From the NCBI RefSeq assembly GCF_001187505.1, contig NZ_CP012150.1, positions 3,968,001 to 4,032,000 of the forward strand: a DNA stretch of 64,000 nt, written 5' to 3'. A program made the translations under genes and the position numbers. How positions within the stretch are numbered: the first letter of the stretch is position 1; every line of letters begins with the position of its first letter. The DNA is from Mycolicibacterium goodii (GTDB lineage: Bacteria; Actinomycetota; Actinomycetes; Mycobacteriales; Mycobacteriaceae). Shown here piece by piece: positions 29,921 through 46,341 of this stretch. The notes beneath the pieces were generated by a model. That model did not search any database. It was given only the letters and a program-made list of their open reading frames with translations, and was not told the origin of the DNA.

Positions 29921-30642
29921 CCGATCGCCAGGCCCAGCGCGGCCAGCGTCGTCGTCACCTCGACGACGGCGCCCAGCACGTCGCCGGTGATGCCGCCGAA
30001 GCGGCGCACGCAGTGCGCGACCAGCGCCACCGAACAGGCCACCGCGACCAGCACTGCGAGCGGCCCCTGCCACGGCCGCGGCCCGGCGAAGACCGCGAGC
30101 ACGGCCAGCGCCGCGGTCCAGCCCGCCACCACCCAGAGCGGTTGGCTGCCCGCGACCGCCGCGCCCAGCGTGCTGCCCGCCGCCGCGGGAACCGAACGCC
30201 GGCATGCGGCCACCGCCGCGACCCGGCCCGCCGCGACCGCGGTGAGCACCGCGACGGCGCTCGACTCGGTGAACGTCAGTGCCTGCACGGCGATCACGAT
30301 CACCACCGCGGCAACGCCGAACGGTCCGGCGGACCCCTCGCGCATCACCGTCAGCGCTCGTTCCGGCGGGCCGTAGCAACCCAGTCCGTCGACGGTGTCG
30401 CAGAACCCGTCGATGTGCAGCCCCCGGGTGGCGAGCAGCAGCACCGCCACCGCGAGCACCCCCGCCAGGGCGTTGCCGTCCCCGAAGGCCCACCGGCCCG
30501 CCCACACGACGGCAGCGGCCAGCGCGCCCAGCGCCAGGCCGACGACGGGCAGCGCGGTGAGCGCACCGCGGCCCACACCGGTCGACGTGCGCACGGGCAG
30601 CACCGTGCCGAACGCGAAAGCCCCTGTGAGTGAACGGATCAC
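29917..30642 (-). CDS. cobS: Adenosylcobinamide-GDP ribazoletransferase (cobalamin synthase)
   Basis: 241 residues, polytopic membrane enzyme joining adenosylcobinamide-GDP and alpha-ribazole. The metal-binding motif [22 protein letters not shown] is intact, and six or so hydrophobic segments follow. The GTG at 30642 overlaps the cobT stop as GTGA, which fixes the start; longer open sequence lies inside cobT. Last gene of cobU-cobT-cobS. Confidence 0.94.
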   Translation of the reverse strand: MIRSLTGAFAFGTVLPVRTSTGVGRGALTALPVVGLALGALAAAVVWAGRWAFGDGNALAGVLAVAVLLLATRGLHIDGFCDTVDGLGCYGPPERALTVMREGSAGPFGVAAVVIVIAVQALTFTESSAVAVLTAVAAGRVAAVAACRRSVPAAAGSTLGAAVAGSQPLWVVAGWTAALAVLAVFAGPRPWQGPLAVLVAVACSVALVAHCVRRFGGITGDVLGAVVEVTTTLAALGLAIG

Positions 30643-31715
30643 GACTCGTCTGCGGGGGAGTCCGAATCGGAGATGCCGGCCTCGTCGAACGTGGCCATCG
30701 AACTCAGCGTGGCGATCGCGGCCCGCACGATCGGCAGCGCGACGGCGGCTCCCGTGCCCTCGCCCAGCCGCATCCGCAGATCCACGATCGGCTCGAGTCG
30801 AAGTTGCGCGAGCGCCAACGCGTGCGCGGGTTCGGTCGATCTGTGCCCGGCCTGCCACCAGGCCCGCGCCCCAGGGGCCAGGCGTTCGGCGACCAGCGCG
30901 GCCGCCGTCACCACCAGCCCGTCGAGCAGCACCGGCGTGCGGCGCAGCGCGGCCTGCGCGCAGAACCCGGCCATCGCCGCCAGATCGGCGCCACCGCACA
31001 CCCGCAGCAGCGCCAGCGGATCGTCGACGACATTGCGCGCCCGGTACAGCGCGTCACGAACGGCGCTGGTCTTGCGCATCCAGCCCCGATCGTCGATACC
31101 GGTGCCGCGGCCCACCACCACGACCGGTTCGGCACCGGCCAGCGCCGCGACCAGCGTGGTTGCGGCGGTCGTGTTGCCGATGCCCATGTCGCCCGCGATG
31201 AGCAGATCGGCGCCCGCGTCGACCTCCTCGTCGGCGATGCGCCGGCCCGCGGCGACCGCGGCGGCCGCCTCGTCGGCGCTCAGCGCGTCCTCGACCGCGA
31301 TGTTGCCCGAACCGCGGCGCACCTTGTGCGCGCCGATCGCGGGGGAGTGCGGCTCATCGCAGTCGACGCAGATGTCGGCGACGCGCACCGAGGCGCCCGC
31401 GACGTCGGCCAGCACGTTGATCGCGGCGCCACCGGCGTCGAAGTTGGCGACCATCTGCGCGGTGACCTCGGCAGGGAACGCCGACACCCCGGACCTGGTG
31501 ACGCCGTGGTCCCCGGCGAACACCACGATCCGGGGACGGGTCAGCGGCTTCGGCGGGCACATCCCCTGACAGGCCGCGACCCACACCGACAGTTCCTCGA
31601 GCCTGCCGAGCGAACCCGGCGGTTTGGTCAGCCGGGTCTGCCGGTCGCGCGCCGCGGCGGCCGCGTCGGCGTCGGGTGCGACGACGCTGTCGAACGTGGC
31701 GTCGGAATCGGTCAT
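30639..31715 (-). CDS. cobT: Nicotinate-nucleotide:dimethylbenzimidazole phosphoribosyltransferase
   Basis: 358 residues. Makes alpha-ribazole phosphate, the lower ligand of cobalamin. Motifs: [43 protein letters not shown], and the catalytic glutamate region [14 protein letters not shown] near the end. The ATG at 31715 overlaps the cobU stop as ATGA, which supports it over the longer frame to 31772. Confidence 0.96.
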   Translation of the reverse strand: MTDSDATFDSVVAPDADAAAAARDRQTRLTKPPGSLGRLEELSVWVAACQGMCPPKPLTRPRIVVFAGDHGVTRSGVSAFPAEVTAQMVANFDAGGAAINVLADVAGASVRVADICVDCDEPHSPAIGAHKVRRGSGNIAVEDALSADEAAAAVAAGRRIADEEVDAGADLLIAGDMGIGNTTAATTLVAALAGAEPVVVVGRGTGIDDRGWMRKTSAVRDALYRARNVVDDPLALLRVCGGADLAAMAGFCAQAALRRTPVLLDGLVVTAAALVAERLAPGARAWWQAGHRSTEPAHALALAQLRLEPIVDLRMRLGEGTGAAVALPIVRAAIATLSSMATFDEAGISDSDSPADES

Positions 31716-32257
31716 GTCGGCTCCTTCACGGTTACCGGCTGGCCCGCCACCACGAGCACCACGCGGTCGCACACCGCGGCGAGGCGTTGGTTGACCGTGC
31801 CGAGTTCGTCGGCGAAGAGACGCCCGGCCGCGGTCGCGGGTACGACGGTCAGGCCCACCTCGGGGCTCACCAAAACCAGGGGTGCGCCGAACGCATCGAC
31901 CGCCCCGACCAGGGCTGCGACGTCATCGCCCGCGGAGTTGCCCGCGGAGTTGCCCGCCCACACGTCGCGGCGGTCCATCGTCGCGGTGAGCCAGCCGCCG
32001 ATGTCGTCGACCAGCGTCGCGACGTGCGGCGTACGGGTGAGCGTGCCTGCCAGGTCCGTGGTCTCGACGGTCTGCCAGTGCGCGGGCCTGCGCACCCGGT
32101 GCGCCTCGACGCGACCCGCCCAGTTCGGGTCGCCTTCCGGCATGGGCCCGGTGGCGACGTAGCGCACCGGCGCGTGGTCACCGGCGAGTTGCTGCGCGAC
32201 GGATTCGGCCCACTGCGATTTCCCGGACCGGATGCCGCCGAGCACGAGGACGCGCAC
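31712..32257 (-). CDS. cobU: Adenosylcobinamide kinase / guanylyltransferase
   Basis: 181 residues. Phosphorylates cobinamide and adds GMP before CobS acts. P-loop GGIRSGKS (8-15), [16 protein letters not shown] and [13 protein letters not shown] match the family, including the guanylated histidine region. GTG start at 32257. An in-frame 12-bp tandem duplication at 31931-31954 produces GNSAGNSAG in a loop. In M. tuberculosis I remember cobU elsewhere (Rv0254c), so the complete cobUTS order here differs. Confidence 0.92.
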   Translation of the reverse strand: MRVLVLGGIRSGKSQWAESVAQQLAGDHAPVRYVATGPMPEGDPNWAGRVEAHRVRRPAHWQTVETTDLAGTLTRTPHVATLVDDIGGWLTATMDRRDVWAGNSAGNSAGDDVAALVGAVDAFGAPLVLVSPEVGLTVVPATAAGRLFADELGTVNQRLAAVCDRVVLVVAGQPVTVKEPT

Positions 32258-32284
32258 GATGTCAGGCGAGGGTCGCGGCGGGCA

Positions 32285-32974
32285 TCAAGCGACTTCGGCG
32301 CCGCGTTCGACCATCGGGCGCGGCGCGCGCATCCGCCGCAGCTGAGAAGCCCGGCTGGAGGCGTAAAAGCCCAGCTTCCAACCACTTTCGGTGTTGCCGG
32401 GGAACTTCGCGTCGACCAGGCGGTTGACCTTGCGGCCCAGGATGAACCCGTCGAGCACCATGATCAGGACCAGCAGCAGCATGGCGTAGGACAGGATCTG
32501 CTGCATCTGCACGTTCGGCAGCGCCAACATGAAGAAGATCATCGCCAACGCCGCGGGCATGAACAGCCCGAGGATGTTGCGGCGCGAGTCGACGATGTCA
32601 CGCACATAGCGGCGCACCGGACCCCGGTCCCGCGGCAGCAGGTACGCCTCTTCGCCCGCCATCATCTTCTCGCGGCGCTCGGACATCTCGGCACGGCGCG
32701 CGACCTTCTCGGCCTTGCGCTCCTCCTTGGTGAGGGTCTTGCGCATCTCCTTGCGGCGGGCACGCGCCTCGGCCGCGGTCAGCGGGGCGGGCGCGACCGG
32801 GCCGCGCCGTTTGGCGGCCTCGTTGCGCCTGGGCGTCGGCCTGCCCTTCGGCGGGGTGGTGCGGGGGCGGGTGTCCTCGGCGGCCAGGCCGTTGGGCTCG
32901 GCCACGGCGGTATCCGCGGCGTCGCCCTCGACGTTCTTGTCGTCGTCGTTGTTCTTTCGGCCCAGCAGTTTCAC
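32285..32974 (-). CDS. DUF3043 family membrane protein
   Basis: 229 residues. A long charged cytosolic N-terminus, rich in Lys/Arg/Glu from about 60 to 110 and probably helical (ARARRKEMRKTLTKEERKAE), is followed by two membrane segments at about 135-180 (ILGLFMPAALAMIFFMLALP, ILSYAMLLLVLIMVLDGFILG) and a basic tail. GTG at 32974 is supported by a -10 hexamer 7 nt upstream. It precedes cobU by 27 nt. Position matches Rv2206; function unknown. Confidence 0.85.
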   Translation of the reverse strand: MKLLGRKNNDDDKNVEGDAADTAVAEPNGLAAEDTRPRTTPPKGRPTPRRNEAAKRRGPVAPAPLTAAEARARRKEMRKTLTKEERKAEKVARRAEMSERREKMMAGEEAYLLPRDRGPVRRYVRDIVDSRRNILGLFMPAALAMIFFMLALPNVQMQQILSYAMLLLVLIMVLDGFILGRKVNRLVDAKFPGNTESGWKLGFYASSRASQLRRMRAPRPMVERGAEVA

Positions 32975-32981
32975 GCCAGCC

Positions 32982-32987
32982 AGGTTA
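32982..32987 (-). promoter_or_regulatory. -10 hexamer TAACCT, leaderless start of the DUF3043 gene
   Basis: On the minus strand TAACCT ends 7 nt before the GTG at 32974 and no ribosome-binding site intervenes. Confidence 0.5.
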
Positions 32988-33177
32988 CTGCCCTGCGCGC
33001 GCGGAGCCGTCAGAGACCCGACCGGCCGAGCGCACCCAACCTGACCGTGGGCTGTGGATAAGTCGGGAATAGCCGCACAACGAGGTACCGTTGACATAGT
33101 GAACGCGCGGGCGATCCACGTGTTTCGATGAACTTAGGCATCGGTCAGCCGATGCCCAGGATGTATGAGGGAGAGCA

Positions 33178-33534
33178 ATGACTGTTCAGGACGCGACCGC
33201 CACCGAAACCCACGGTGTCACCCTGACGGACTCTGCCGCCGCCAAGGCCAAGGCGCTGCTGGATCAGGAGGGCCGCGACGATCTCGCGCTGCGCATCGCC
33301 GTCCAGCCGGGCGGTTGCGCCGGTCTGCGCTACAACCTGTTCTTCGACGACCGCACCCTCGACGGTGACCTCACCGCCGAGTTCGGCGGCGTCACGCTGA
33401 CCGTCGACCGGATGAGCGCGCCGTACGTGCAGGGCGCCACGATCGACTTCGTCGACACCATCGAGAAGCAGGGCTTCACGATCGACAACCCGAACGCCAC
33501 CGGCTCCTGCGCCTGCGGCGACAGCTTCAACTGA
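33178..33534 (+). CDS. erpA: A-type iron-sulfur carrier (HesB/IscA/ErpA family)
   Basis: 118 residues. The three conserved cysteines are present: Cys47 in QPGGCAGLRYN and Cys111/Cys113 in GSCACGDSFN. The protein should bind a 2Fe-2S or 4Fe-4S cluster and pass it to target enzymes. ATG at 33178 has a GGGAGAGC site upstream. Position matches Rv2204c. LipA and the Rieske protein encoded in this window are plausible clients, but that is inference. In M. tuberculosis I remember a glycerate kinase gene (Rv2205c) between this gene and the DUF3043 gene; there is none here. Confidence 0.92.
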   Translation: MTVQDATATETHGVTLTDSAAAKAKALLDQEGRDDLALRIAVQPGGCAGLRYNLFFDDRTLDGDLTAEFGGVTLTVDRMSAPYVQGATIDFVDTIEKQGFTIDNPNATGSCACGDSFN

Positions 33535-33550
33535 CCGACAAACCGTGATG

Positions 33551-33579
33551 GGCGGCCGGTACTGCTAGTACTGGCCGCC
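33551..33579. terminator. Bidirectional hairpin between erpA and the convergent membrane protein gene
   Basis: A 12-bp stem (33551-33562 with 33568-33579, one G-T wobble) closes a 5-nt loop that contains the stop codon of the minus-strand gene. There is no T run, so it would be a U-less terminator of the kind proposed for mycobacteria. Confidence 0.6.
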
Positions 33580-34182
33580 TGTTCGTAGCACGTACGAGCA
33601 CACCAGCACATCGTCGCCGCCGTCGGTCTTGTCGACCAGCAACTGCGCCACACCCTGCTGTTCCTCGGCGGGCGGGCGCTGCCCCCGCGACGAGCCGCTC
33701 GCCGGTGCCACCCGCATGGTGAACAACACCTGGGCCTGCGTGGTGGACCACGGCACGATCTTGTCGATGCTCGTCACCTCGACATTGCTGAACTGCTTGC
33801 GGAAGGTGTCGCCCGACAGGCTCGCCACCGCGAGGTCGGCCTTGCGGTCACGCACCGCGTCGAACAGCCCGCACATCGTGTGCTTGGCCACCGTCTGATC
33901 GTCCGCGTCGATCAGCGCCGTCAGATACTCCTGGATCGCGTCCTTGGCCTGCGCCTCGGTCACCACATCCGGATTCGACGTCGACCCGCGCGTCGCCTGG
34001 ACCACCGCGAACACCACGCCCGCGACCGCGGCGATGGCGACCAGCGCGGCGAGTATCTTGGGCCAGCGGCGCCGCTTCGGATACGGCACCGGCGGCGGCA
34101 ACATACCGGGGTACGCGGACGGAACCTGCTCCGGATACTGTTGGGGCGGAACGGATTCGGGGTACTGGTAGGAACCAGTCAT
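33565..34182 (-). CDS. Single-pass membrane protein, Rv2203 type
   Basis: 205 residues. A proline/tyrosine-rich cytosolic N-terminus (repeated YPE.VPPQQYPE-like units, about 5-36) precedes a basic stop and one membrane segment (ILAALVAIAAVAGVVFAVVQA, about 43-63). The extracytoplasmic domain resembles DUF4878/lumazine-binding-like folds (TEAQAKDAIQEYLTALIDADDQTV...); two cysteines (CGLFDAV, VLVCSYV) could pair. ATG at 34182 is chosen; a TTG lies one codon upstream. Function unknown. Confidence 0.8.
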   Translation of the reverse strand: MTGSYQYPESVPPQQYPEQVPSAYPGMLPPPVPYPKRRRWPKILAALVAIAAVAGVVFAVVQATRGSTSNPDVVTEAQAKDAIQEYLTALIDADDQTVAKHTMCGLFDAVRDRKADLAVASLSGDTFRKQFSNVEVTSIDKIVPWSTTQAQVLFTMRVAPASGSSRGQRPPAEEQQGVAQLLVDKTDGGDDVLVCSYVLRTGGQY

Positions 34183-34341
34183 CAAAAGGTGCTCCCCGGG
34201 TGATCTGGACGTCGGTCACCCGTCTACGGTGACCGGGCATACGGTCATACGCAGGTTAGCGCACGGTCGGCGGGCCACGCCGCGCGCTGAATGTGCAAGG
34301 TGATCCGAGTAGCCTTACCTAGGCGACTTAAATGACGACTT

Positions 34342-35386
<1,045 letters not shown>

Positions 35387-35393
35387 GCGGGCG

Positions 35394-37364
35394 TCACAGC
35401 TGCACGGGGTAGTGCGGTTCCTTGATCTGCGGGGTGACGCTGTGCTCGACGAAGATGGCGTGCCACAGCATGAAGATCAGCACGGTCCACAGCCTGCGGC
35501 TGTGATCGCTGACCCCGTTGCGGTGCTCGTCGAGCATCGTGCGCACGGCCGCCGGGTCGACGTACTCGCCGGCGCCTGACGAGCCGATCATCGCGTACGC
35601 CCAGTCCATCAGCTCGCCGGAGCGCAACCAGTGCCGGATCGGCACCGGGAAACCCAGCTTGGCGCGGTGCAGCACATGCGCGGGCACGATCGGTTCCAGC
35701 GCGCGGCGCAGCGCGTACTTGGTGGTGGCGCGGGTGATCTTCTGATCGACCGGCAGGCGTGAGGCCACCGCGAACACCTCGGGATCCAGGAACGGCACCC
35801 GCAGTTCCAGTGAGTTGGCCATCGTCATCTTGTCGGCCTTGACCAGGATGTCGCCGCGCAGCCAGGTGAACAGGTCGATGTGCTGCATGCGGGCCACCGG
35901 ATCCCAGCCCTGCGACTCGGCATAGATCGGGGCGGTGACGTCGGTGTGCGTCCACTCCTGGCGGAACCGCGGCAGCACGGCCCGCAGCTGGTCGTCGGAG
36001 AAGCTGCGGGCGTTGCCGTAGTAGCGCTCCTGGAGCGTCAGCGAGCCGCGGTGCAGCAGGCTCTTGCCGCGCATGCCCTCCGGCAGCGGCTTCGACGCCT
36101 TGCTTAACGACTTGCGCAGCGGGCGGGGCAGATAGTCGAAAGGCTTCAGCGACAGCGGTTCGCGGTAGATCGTGTAGCCGCCGAACAACTCGTCGGCACC
36201 CTCACCCGACAGCACCACCTTGACGTGCTTGCGGGCCTCGCGGGCGATGAAGAACAACGGCACCAGTGCCGGGTCGGCCACCGGTTCGTCGAGGTACCAG
36301 ACGATCTCCGGCAGCGCCTCGACGAACTCGGCCTGGCTGACCACCTTCGCGACGTGGCGGGCGCCGATCGCCTCGGCCGACGCGACGGCCACGTCGATCT
36401 CCGAGAAACCCTCCCGCTCGAAGCCCGTCGTGAAGGTGATCAGACGCGGGTTGTGCCGCATCGCCAACGCCGCGATCGCCGTCGAATCGATGCCGCCGGA
36501 CAGGAACGCCCCGACGGTCACATCGGCCCGCATGTGCTTGGCGACCGAGTCCTCCAGCGCCGCGGTGATCTCGTCGTAGCGGGCCTGCTCGCTGCCCGCG
36601 GCGAAGTTCACGGCGGTGAACCGGGGCACGAAGTACCGCGTCACCTCCGGTGCGGCGCCAGGGCGGATACGCGCGTAGCTGCCGGATTCGAGTCTGCGGA
36701 TCCCGCGGTGCAGCGTCTCGGGCTCGGGCACGTACTGCAGCACCGTGTAGTGCTGGACGGCCCGGTCGTCGATGCCGAGATCCAGGCCGAGGCGCTCCGC
36801 GAGCGCCAGCAGGCACTTCTTCTCGCTGCCGACCGCGGTGCCGCCCGGACCCGTCGCCATGAACAGCGGCTTGATGCCGAACGGGTCACGCGCGCAGAAC
36901 AGCTCACGCTTCTCGGTGTCCCAGATCGCGAACGCGAACATGCCGCGCAGGCGGTGCAGCGCGTCGACACCCCAGTGGTGGTAGGCCGCGACGATGGCCT
37001 CGCTGTCACCGTCGGTGTGAAATCGCGCACCGAACTCAGAGCGCAGCTGCTCACGCAGTTCCAGGTAGTTGTAGATCTCGCCGTTGAAGACCAGCAGATA
37101 CCGGTCCGGCGCGTCCGCAGGCCCCCAGTGCAGGGGCTGATGGCTGTGCGCGATGTCGATGATCGACAGCCGGTTGAAGCCGAGAACCACATCGCTTCCG
37201 GCGTCGGTGTCCGTCGGCCACGTGCCCGGCTCGTCCGGGCCGCGGTGACGCATCTGATGAGCCGCCTCGGCGACCGCGCTGACCAGCGGCGATCCGGCGC
37301 CGGGGGACCCCTCGTCCTGGTTGGCTCGGGACGGGTCGGTCACCAGGGCAAGCAGTCCGCACAC
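35394..37364 (-). CDS. asnB: Asparagine synthetase (glutamine-hydrolysing)
   Basis: 656 residues. The N-terminal glutaminase domain begins with GTG then Cys (VCGLLALV), so after removal of formylmethionine Cys2 is the nucleophile; this fixes the start at 37364. RHRGPDEPGTW and FNGEIYNY are glutaminase signatures. The synthetase domain has the ATP pyrophosphate loop FLSGGIDST and GEGADELFGGY. A CATACT hexamer lies 6 nt upstream, so the transcript may be leaderless. In mycobacteria this gene (Rv2201) also affects intrinsic antibiotic resistance, perhaps through amidation of cell-wall peptides. Diverges from ctaC by 160 bp. Confidence 0.94.
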   Translation of the reverse strand: MCGLLALVTDPSRANQDEGSPGAGSPLVSAVAEAAHQMRHRGPDEPGTWPTDTDAGSDVVLGFNRLSIIDIAHSHQPLHWGPADAPDRYLLVFNGEIYNYLELREQLRSEFGARFHTDGDSEAIVAAYHHWGVDALHRLRGMFAFAIWDTEKRELFCARDPFGIKPLFMATGPGGTAVGSEKKCLLALAERLGLDLGIDDRAVQHYTVLQYVPEPETLHRGIRRLESGSYARIRPGAAPEVTRYFVPRFTAVNFAAGSEQARYDEITAALEDSVAKHMRADVTVGAFLSGGIDSTAIAALAMRHNPRLITFTTGFEREGFSEIDVAVASAEAIGARHVAKVVSQAEFVEALPEIVWYLDEPVADPALVPLFFIAREARKHVKVVLSGEGADELFGGYTIYREPLSLKPFDYLPRPLRKSLSKASKPLPEGMRGKSLLHRGSLTLQERYYGNARSFSDDQLRAVLPRFRQEWTHTDVTAPIYAESQGWDPVARMQHIDLFTWLRGDILVKADKMTMANSLELRVPFLDPEVFAVASRLPVDQKITRATTKYALRRALEPIVPAHVLHRAKLGFPVPIRHWLRSGELMDWAYAMIGSSGAGEYVDPAAVRTMLDEHRNGVSDHSRRLWTVLIFMLWHAIFVEHSVTPQIKEPHYPVQL

Positions 37365-37482
37365 CGCGCCAGTATGCCTAATCGGGAGGCCCGCCCAGCG
37401 CAGCACCCGAACGAATCGCCGGTCGCTTCGCTGGGTTGCGATCGGGTGGTCTACGCTGCGTAGTATTCGCTCGAATTCATGA

Positions 37483-38550
<1,068 letters not shown>

Positions 38551-38557
38551 TAGGTAG

Positions 38558-38989
<432 letters not shown>

Positions 38990-39120
38990 GCCGACCGGCT
39001 CCACCCCGAAGGGGCGATGCTCCCTTTCCACCTGGTCAAGGTCACAATCAAGACGTCGATCACTCGACACCCGGCACCGTCGAAGTCATCGGCGGTGCCG
39101 GTTGGGTAATGTTGCCGGGG

Positions 39121-39163
39121 CACTGCCATTTGTGAACGGCGCAGGCCGTCGCAGGTGGCAGTG
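39121..39163 (+). promoter_or_regulatory. Two-stage hairpin in the presumed 5' leader of mmpS3
   Basis: CACTGCCA (39121-39128) pairs with TGGCAGTG (39156-39163); within it ACGGC (39136-39140) pairs with GCCGT (39145-39149). It lies between a possible -10 (TAATGT, 39107-39112) and the GAGAAGGATAG ribosome-binding region. The rest of the 199-bp gap holds only a weak CCCC-GAA-GGGG hairpin after ctaF. Confidence 0.45.
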
Positions 39164-39188
39164 AAGCAGTCGAGAAGGATAGGCGTAG

Positions 39189-40085
39189 ATGAGCGGGCCG
39201 AATCCCACGGAACCGGATGCGAACGGTTCGGATCTGCCGGATCAGCAACCCGGAAAGCACGCTGTACCTGAGGAACCCACTCAGGTGGCCGGTACCGACC
39301 CGGAAACCGGCGAGACCGAGTTCTACTCGCAGGCGTACTCGGCGCCCGAGTCCGAACAGTACACCGCGGGGCCGTACGTGCCCGCCGACGTGGCGCTCTA
39401 CGACTACGACAGCTACGACCCGGCCGCCGAGCTGGTCGAGGGACCGCCGCCACGGTGGCCGTGGGTGGTCGGTGTCACCGCCATCATCGCGGCGATCGCG
39501 CTCGTGGCGTCGGTGGCGCTGCTCGTCGCGCGCGACGATGCGACCAGCAACCTGGCCACGCCGCGGACGAGCACCACCACGTCGGCGGCGCCGCCGGTCC
39601 AGGACGAGATCACCACCACCACACCGCCTCCGCCGCAAGAGCCGCCCCCGCCGCCACCTCCCACGTCCGAGGCGCCACCGCCGCCTCCGCCCGAGACGGT
39701 GACGGTCACCGAGCCGCCGCCTGCGCCTGCCCCGCCGCCCAGTTCGGAGGAGCCCGCGCCGCCGCCTGCCACCTCGAGCGCGCCTCCGGCGCCGACCACC
39801 ACGACGCCTGCCGGTCCGCGGCAGGTCACCTACTCGGTGACCGGAACCAAGGCGCCGGGCGACATCATCACCATCACCTACGTGGACGGCAACGGTAATC
39901 GCCGTACGCTCCGCAACGTGTACATCCCATGGACTTTCACGATGACACCCATCTCCAACTCGGATGTCGGTTCGGTCGAGGCCTCCAGCCTGTTCCTGGT
40001 GAGCCGGCTCAACTGCTCGATCACCGCAAGTGACGGAACCGTGCTGTCGTCCAACGCCAACAACTCGGCGCAGACTGCCTGCTGA
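39189..40085 (+). CDS. mmpS3: MmpS3-type membrane protein
   Basis: 298 residues. An acidic cytosolic N-terminus (about 1-85), one membrane segment ([24 protein letters not shown], about 90-113), a proline/threonine-rich extracytoplasmic spacer with several runs of prolines (about 120-210), and a C-terminal MmpS domain ([22 protein letters not shown]...). Unlike MmpS4/MmpS5 it is not next to an mmpL gene. Position between ctaF and qcrB matches Rv2198c. Conserved location among respiratory genes suggests an envelope role, unproven here. It overlaps the next gene by one base (TGATG). Confidence 0.88.
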   Translation: MSGPNPTEPDANGSDLPDQQPGKHAVPEEPTQVAGTDPETGETEFYSQAYSAPESEQYTAGPYVPADVALYDYDSYDPAAELVEGPPPRWPWVVGVTAIIAAIALVASVALLVARDDATSNLATPRTSTTTSAAPPVQDEITTTTPPPPQEPPPPPPPTSEAPPPPPPETVTVTEPPPAPAPPPSSEEPAPPPATSSAPPAPTTTTPAGPRQVTYSVTGTKAPGDIITITYVDGNGNRRTLRNVYIPWTFTMTPISNSDVGSVEASSLFLVSRLNCSITASDGTVLSSNANNSAQTAC

Positions 40086-40645
40086 TGACGAGTCCATTCG
40101 CGGAACTGAACACCACCGACCGCATCCTCGCGGGCGCGTCCGCGGTGGCCTGGCTGGCCGCGCTCGGGGCCGCGGTGGCGGCGCTGGTCGCCCTCGTCGA
40201 CCTCGGCCGCGGCCACACCCAGACCGTCGAATCCACCGAGACCCCGTGGCTGCTGTACACCGTCATCGGCATCTCGGTGGTGGTGATCGCCGCGGCGATC
40301 CCACTCCTGCTGCGCGCCAGGGCCCAGGCCGACAGCCGTCCACCGGCCCGCAATCAGGGCGGCCGCAGAGAGCCCGTCGCACCGCGGCACGTCGGCTACC
40401 CGGCGCCGACCTACCGGCAGGATGCCGTCGCCACCGCGCTCGTGGAGAAGGTGTGGCTGCGGTTCGTGCTCTCGGTGGCCTGCGCGATCGGCGTCGCCAC
40501 CGCGGTCGTCGGTCTCGGCACCTATCTGCTGGCCACCGATCACGGCGTCGCGGCCTGGTGCGCCTACGGCCTGGCCGGCCTCGTCACGGTCGGCATGATC
40601 GCACTGCCCGTCATCGCCATTCGCGAACTCGACCGCTCCGCTTAG
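40085..40645 (+). CDS. DUF2561 family membrane protein
   Basis: 186 residues with about four membrane segments: SAVAWLAALGAAVAALVALVDL, TPWLLYTVIGISVVVIAAAIPLLL, then FVLSVACAIGVATAVVGLGTYLL and CAYGLAGLVTVGMIALPVIAI. The middle loop is basic and cytosolic. It begins inside the mmpS3 stop codon, so it is translationally coupled with it. Position matches Rv2197c. Function unknown. Confidence 0.85.
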   Translation: MTSPFAELNTTDRILAGASAVAWLAALGAAVAALVALVDLGRGHTQTVESTETPWLLYTVIGISVVVIAAAIPLLLRARAQADSRPPARNQGGRREPVAPRHVGYPAPTYRQDAVATALVEKVWLRFVLSVACAIGVATAVVGLGTYLLATDHGVAAWCAYGLAGLVTVGMIALPVIAIRELDRSA

Positions 40646-40672
40646 CCTTCTTCGCGCTCGCGCTCGGGGGCC

Positions 40673-40734
40673 CGCCGTTCGTAACGTCATGGCGCCGAAC
40701 CGCGTTCAGGACCGCCGTGGCGTTACGAACGGCG
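40673..40734. repeat. 62-bp near-perfect inverted repeat between DUF2561 and qcrB
   Basis: Arms at 40673-40694 and 40713-40734 pair over 22 bp; 14 outer base pairs are perfect and two inner positions are G-T wobbles. The 18-nt centre can itself pair (GAAC-CGC-GTTC). It has no T run. It begins 28 bp after the DUF2561 stop and is distinct from the qcrB terminator further on. Confidence 0.85.
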
Positions 40735-40780
40735 AGCGGGGTAGGGGAGTGGCCGGACAACACGTCACATGAAGAGACAT

Positions 40781-40823
40781 AAAAAGATCGCCGCAACCCC
40801 TCCGAGGAGAGATTGCGGCGATC
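40781..40823 (-). terminator. Intrinsic terminator of the qcr operon
   Basis: An 11-bp stem (40786-40796 with 40813-40823) with a partly paired loop is followed on the minus strand by five T (A run at 40781-40785). It lies 14 bp beyond the qcrB stop. Confidence 0.88.
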
Positions 40824-40836
40824 GGTGGATCAGCGA

Positions 40837-46341
<5,505 letters not shown>

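Noticed and set aside
32258..32284. Cobalamin riboswitch before cobU
   Set aside because: Only 27 bases separate the DUF3043 gene from cobU; no space for a riboswitch.
34305..34330. IdeR-box-like sequence (TAGGTAAGGCTA on the minus strand) upstream of adoK
   Set aside because: Half of it resembles the iron box but about six of 19 positions differ from the consensus, and neither flanking gene is an iron gene.
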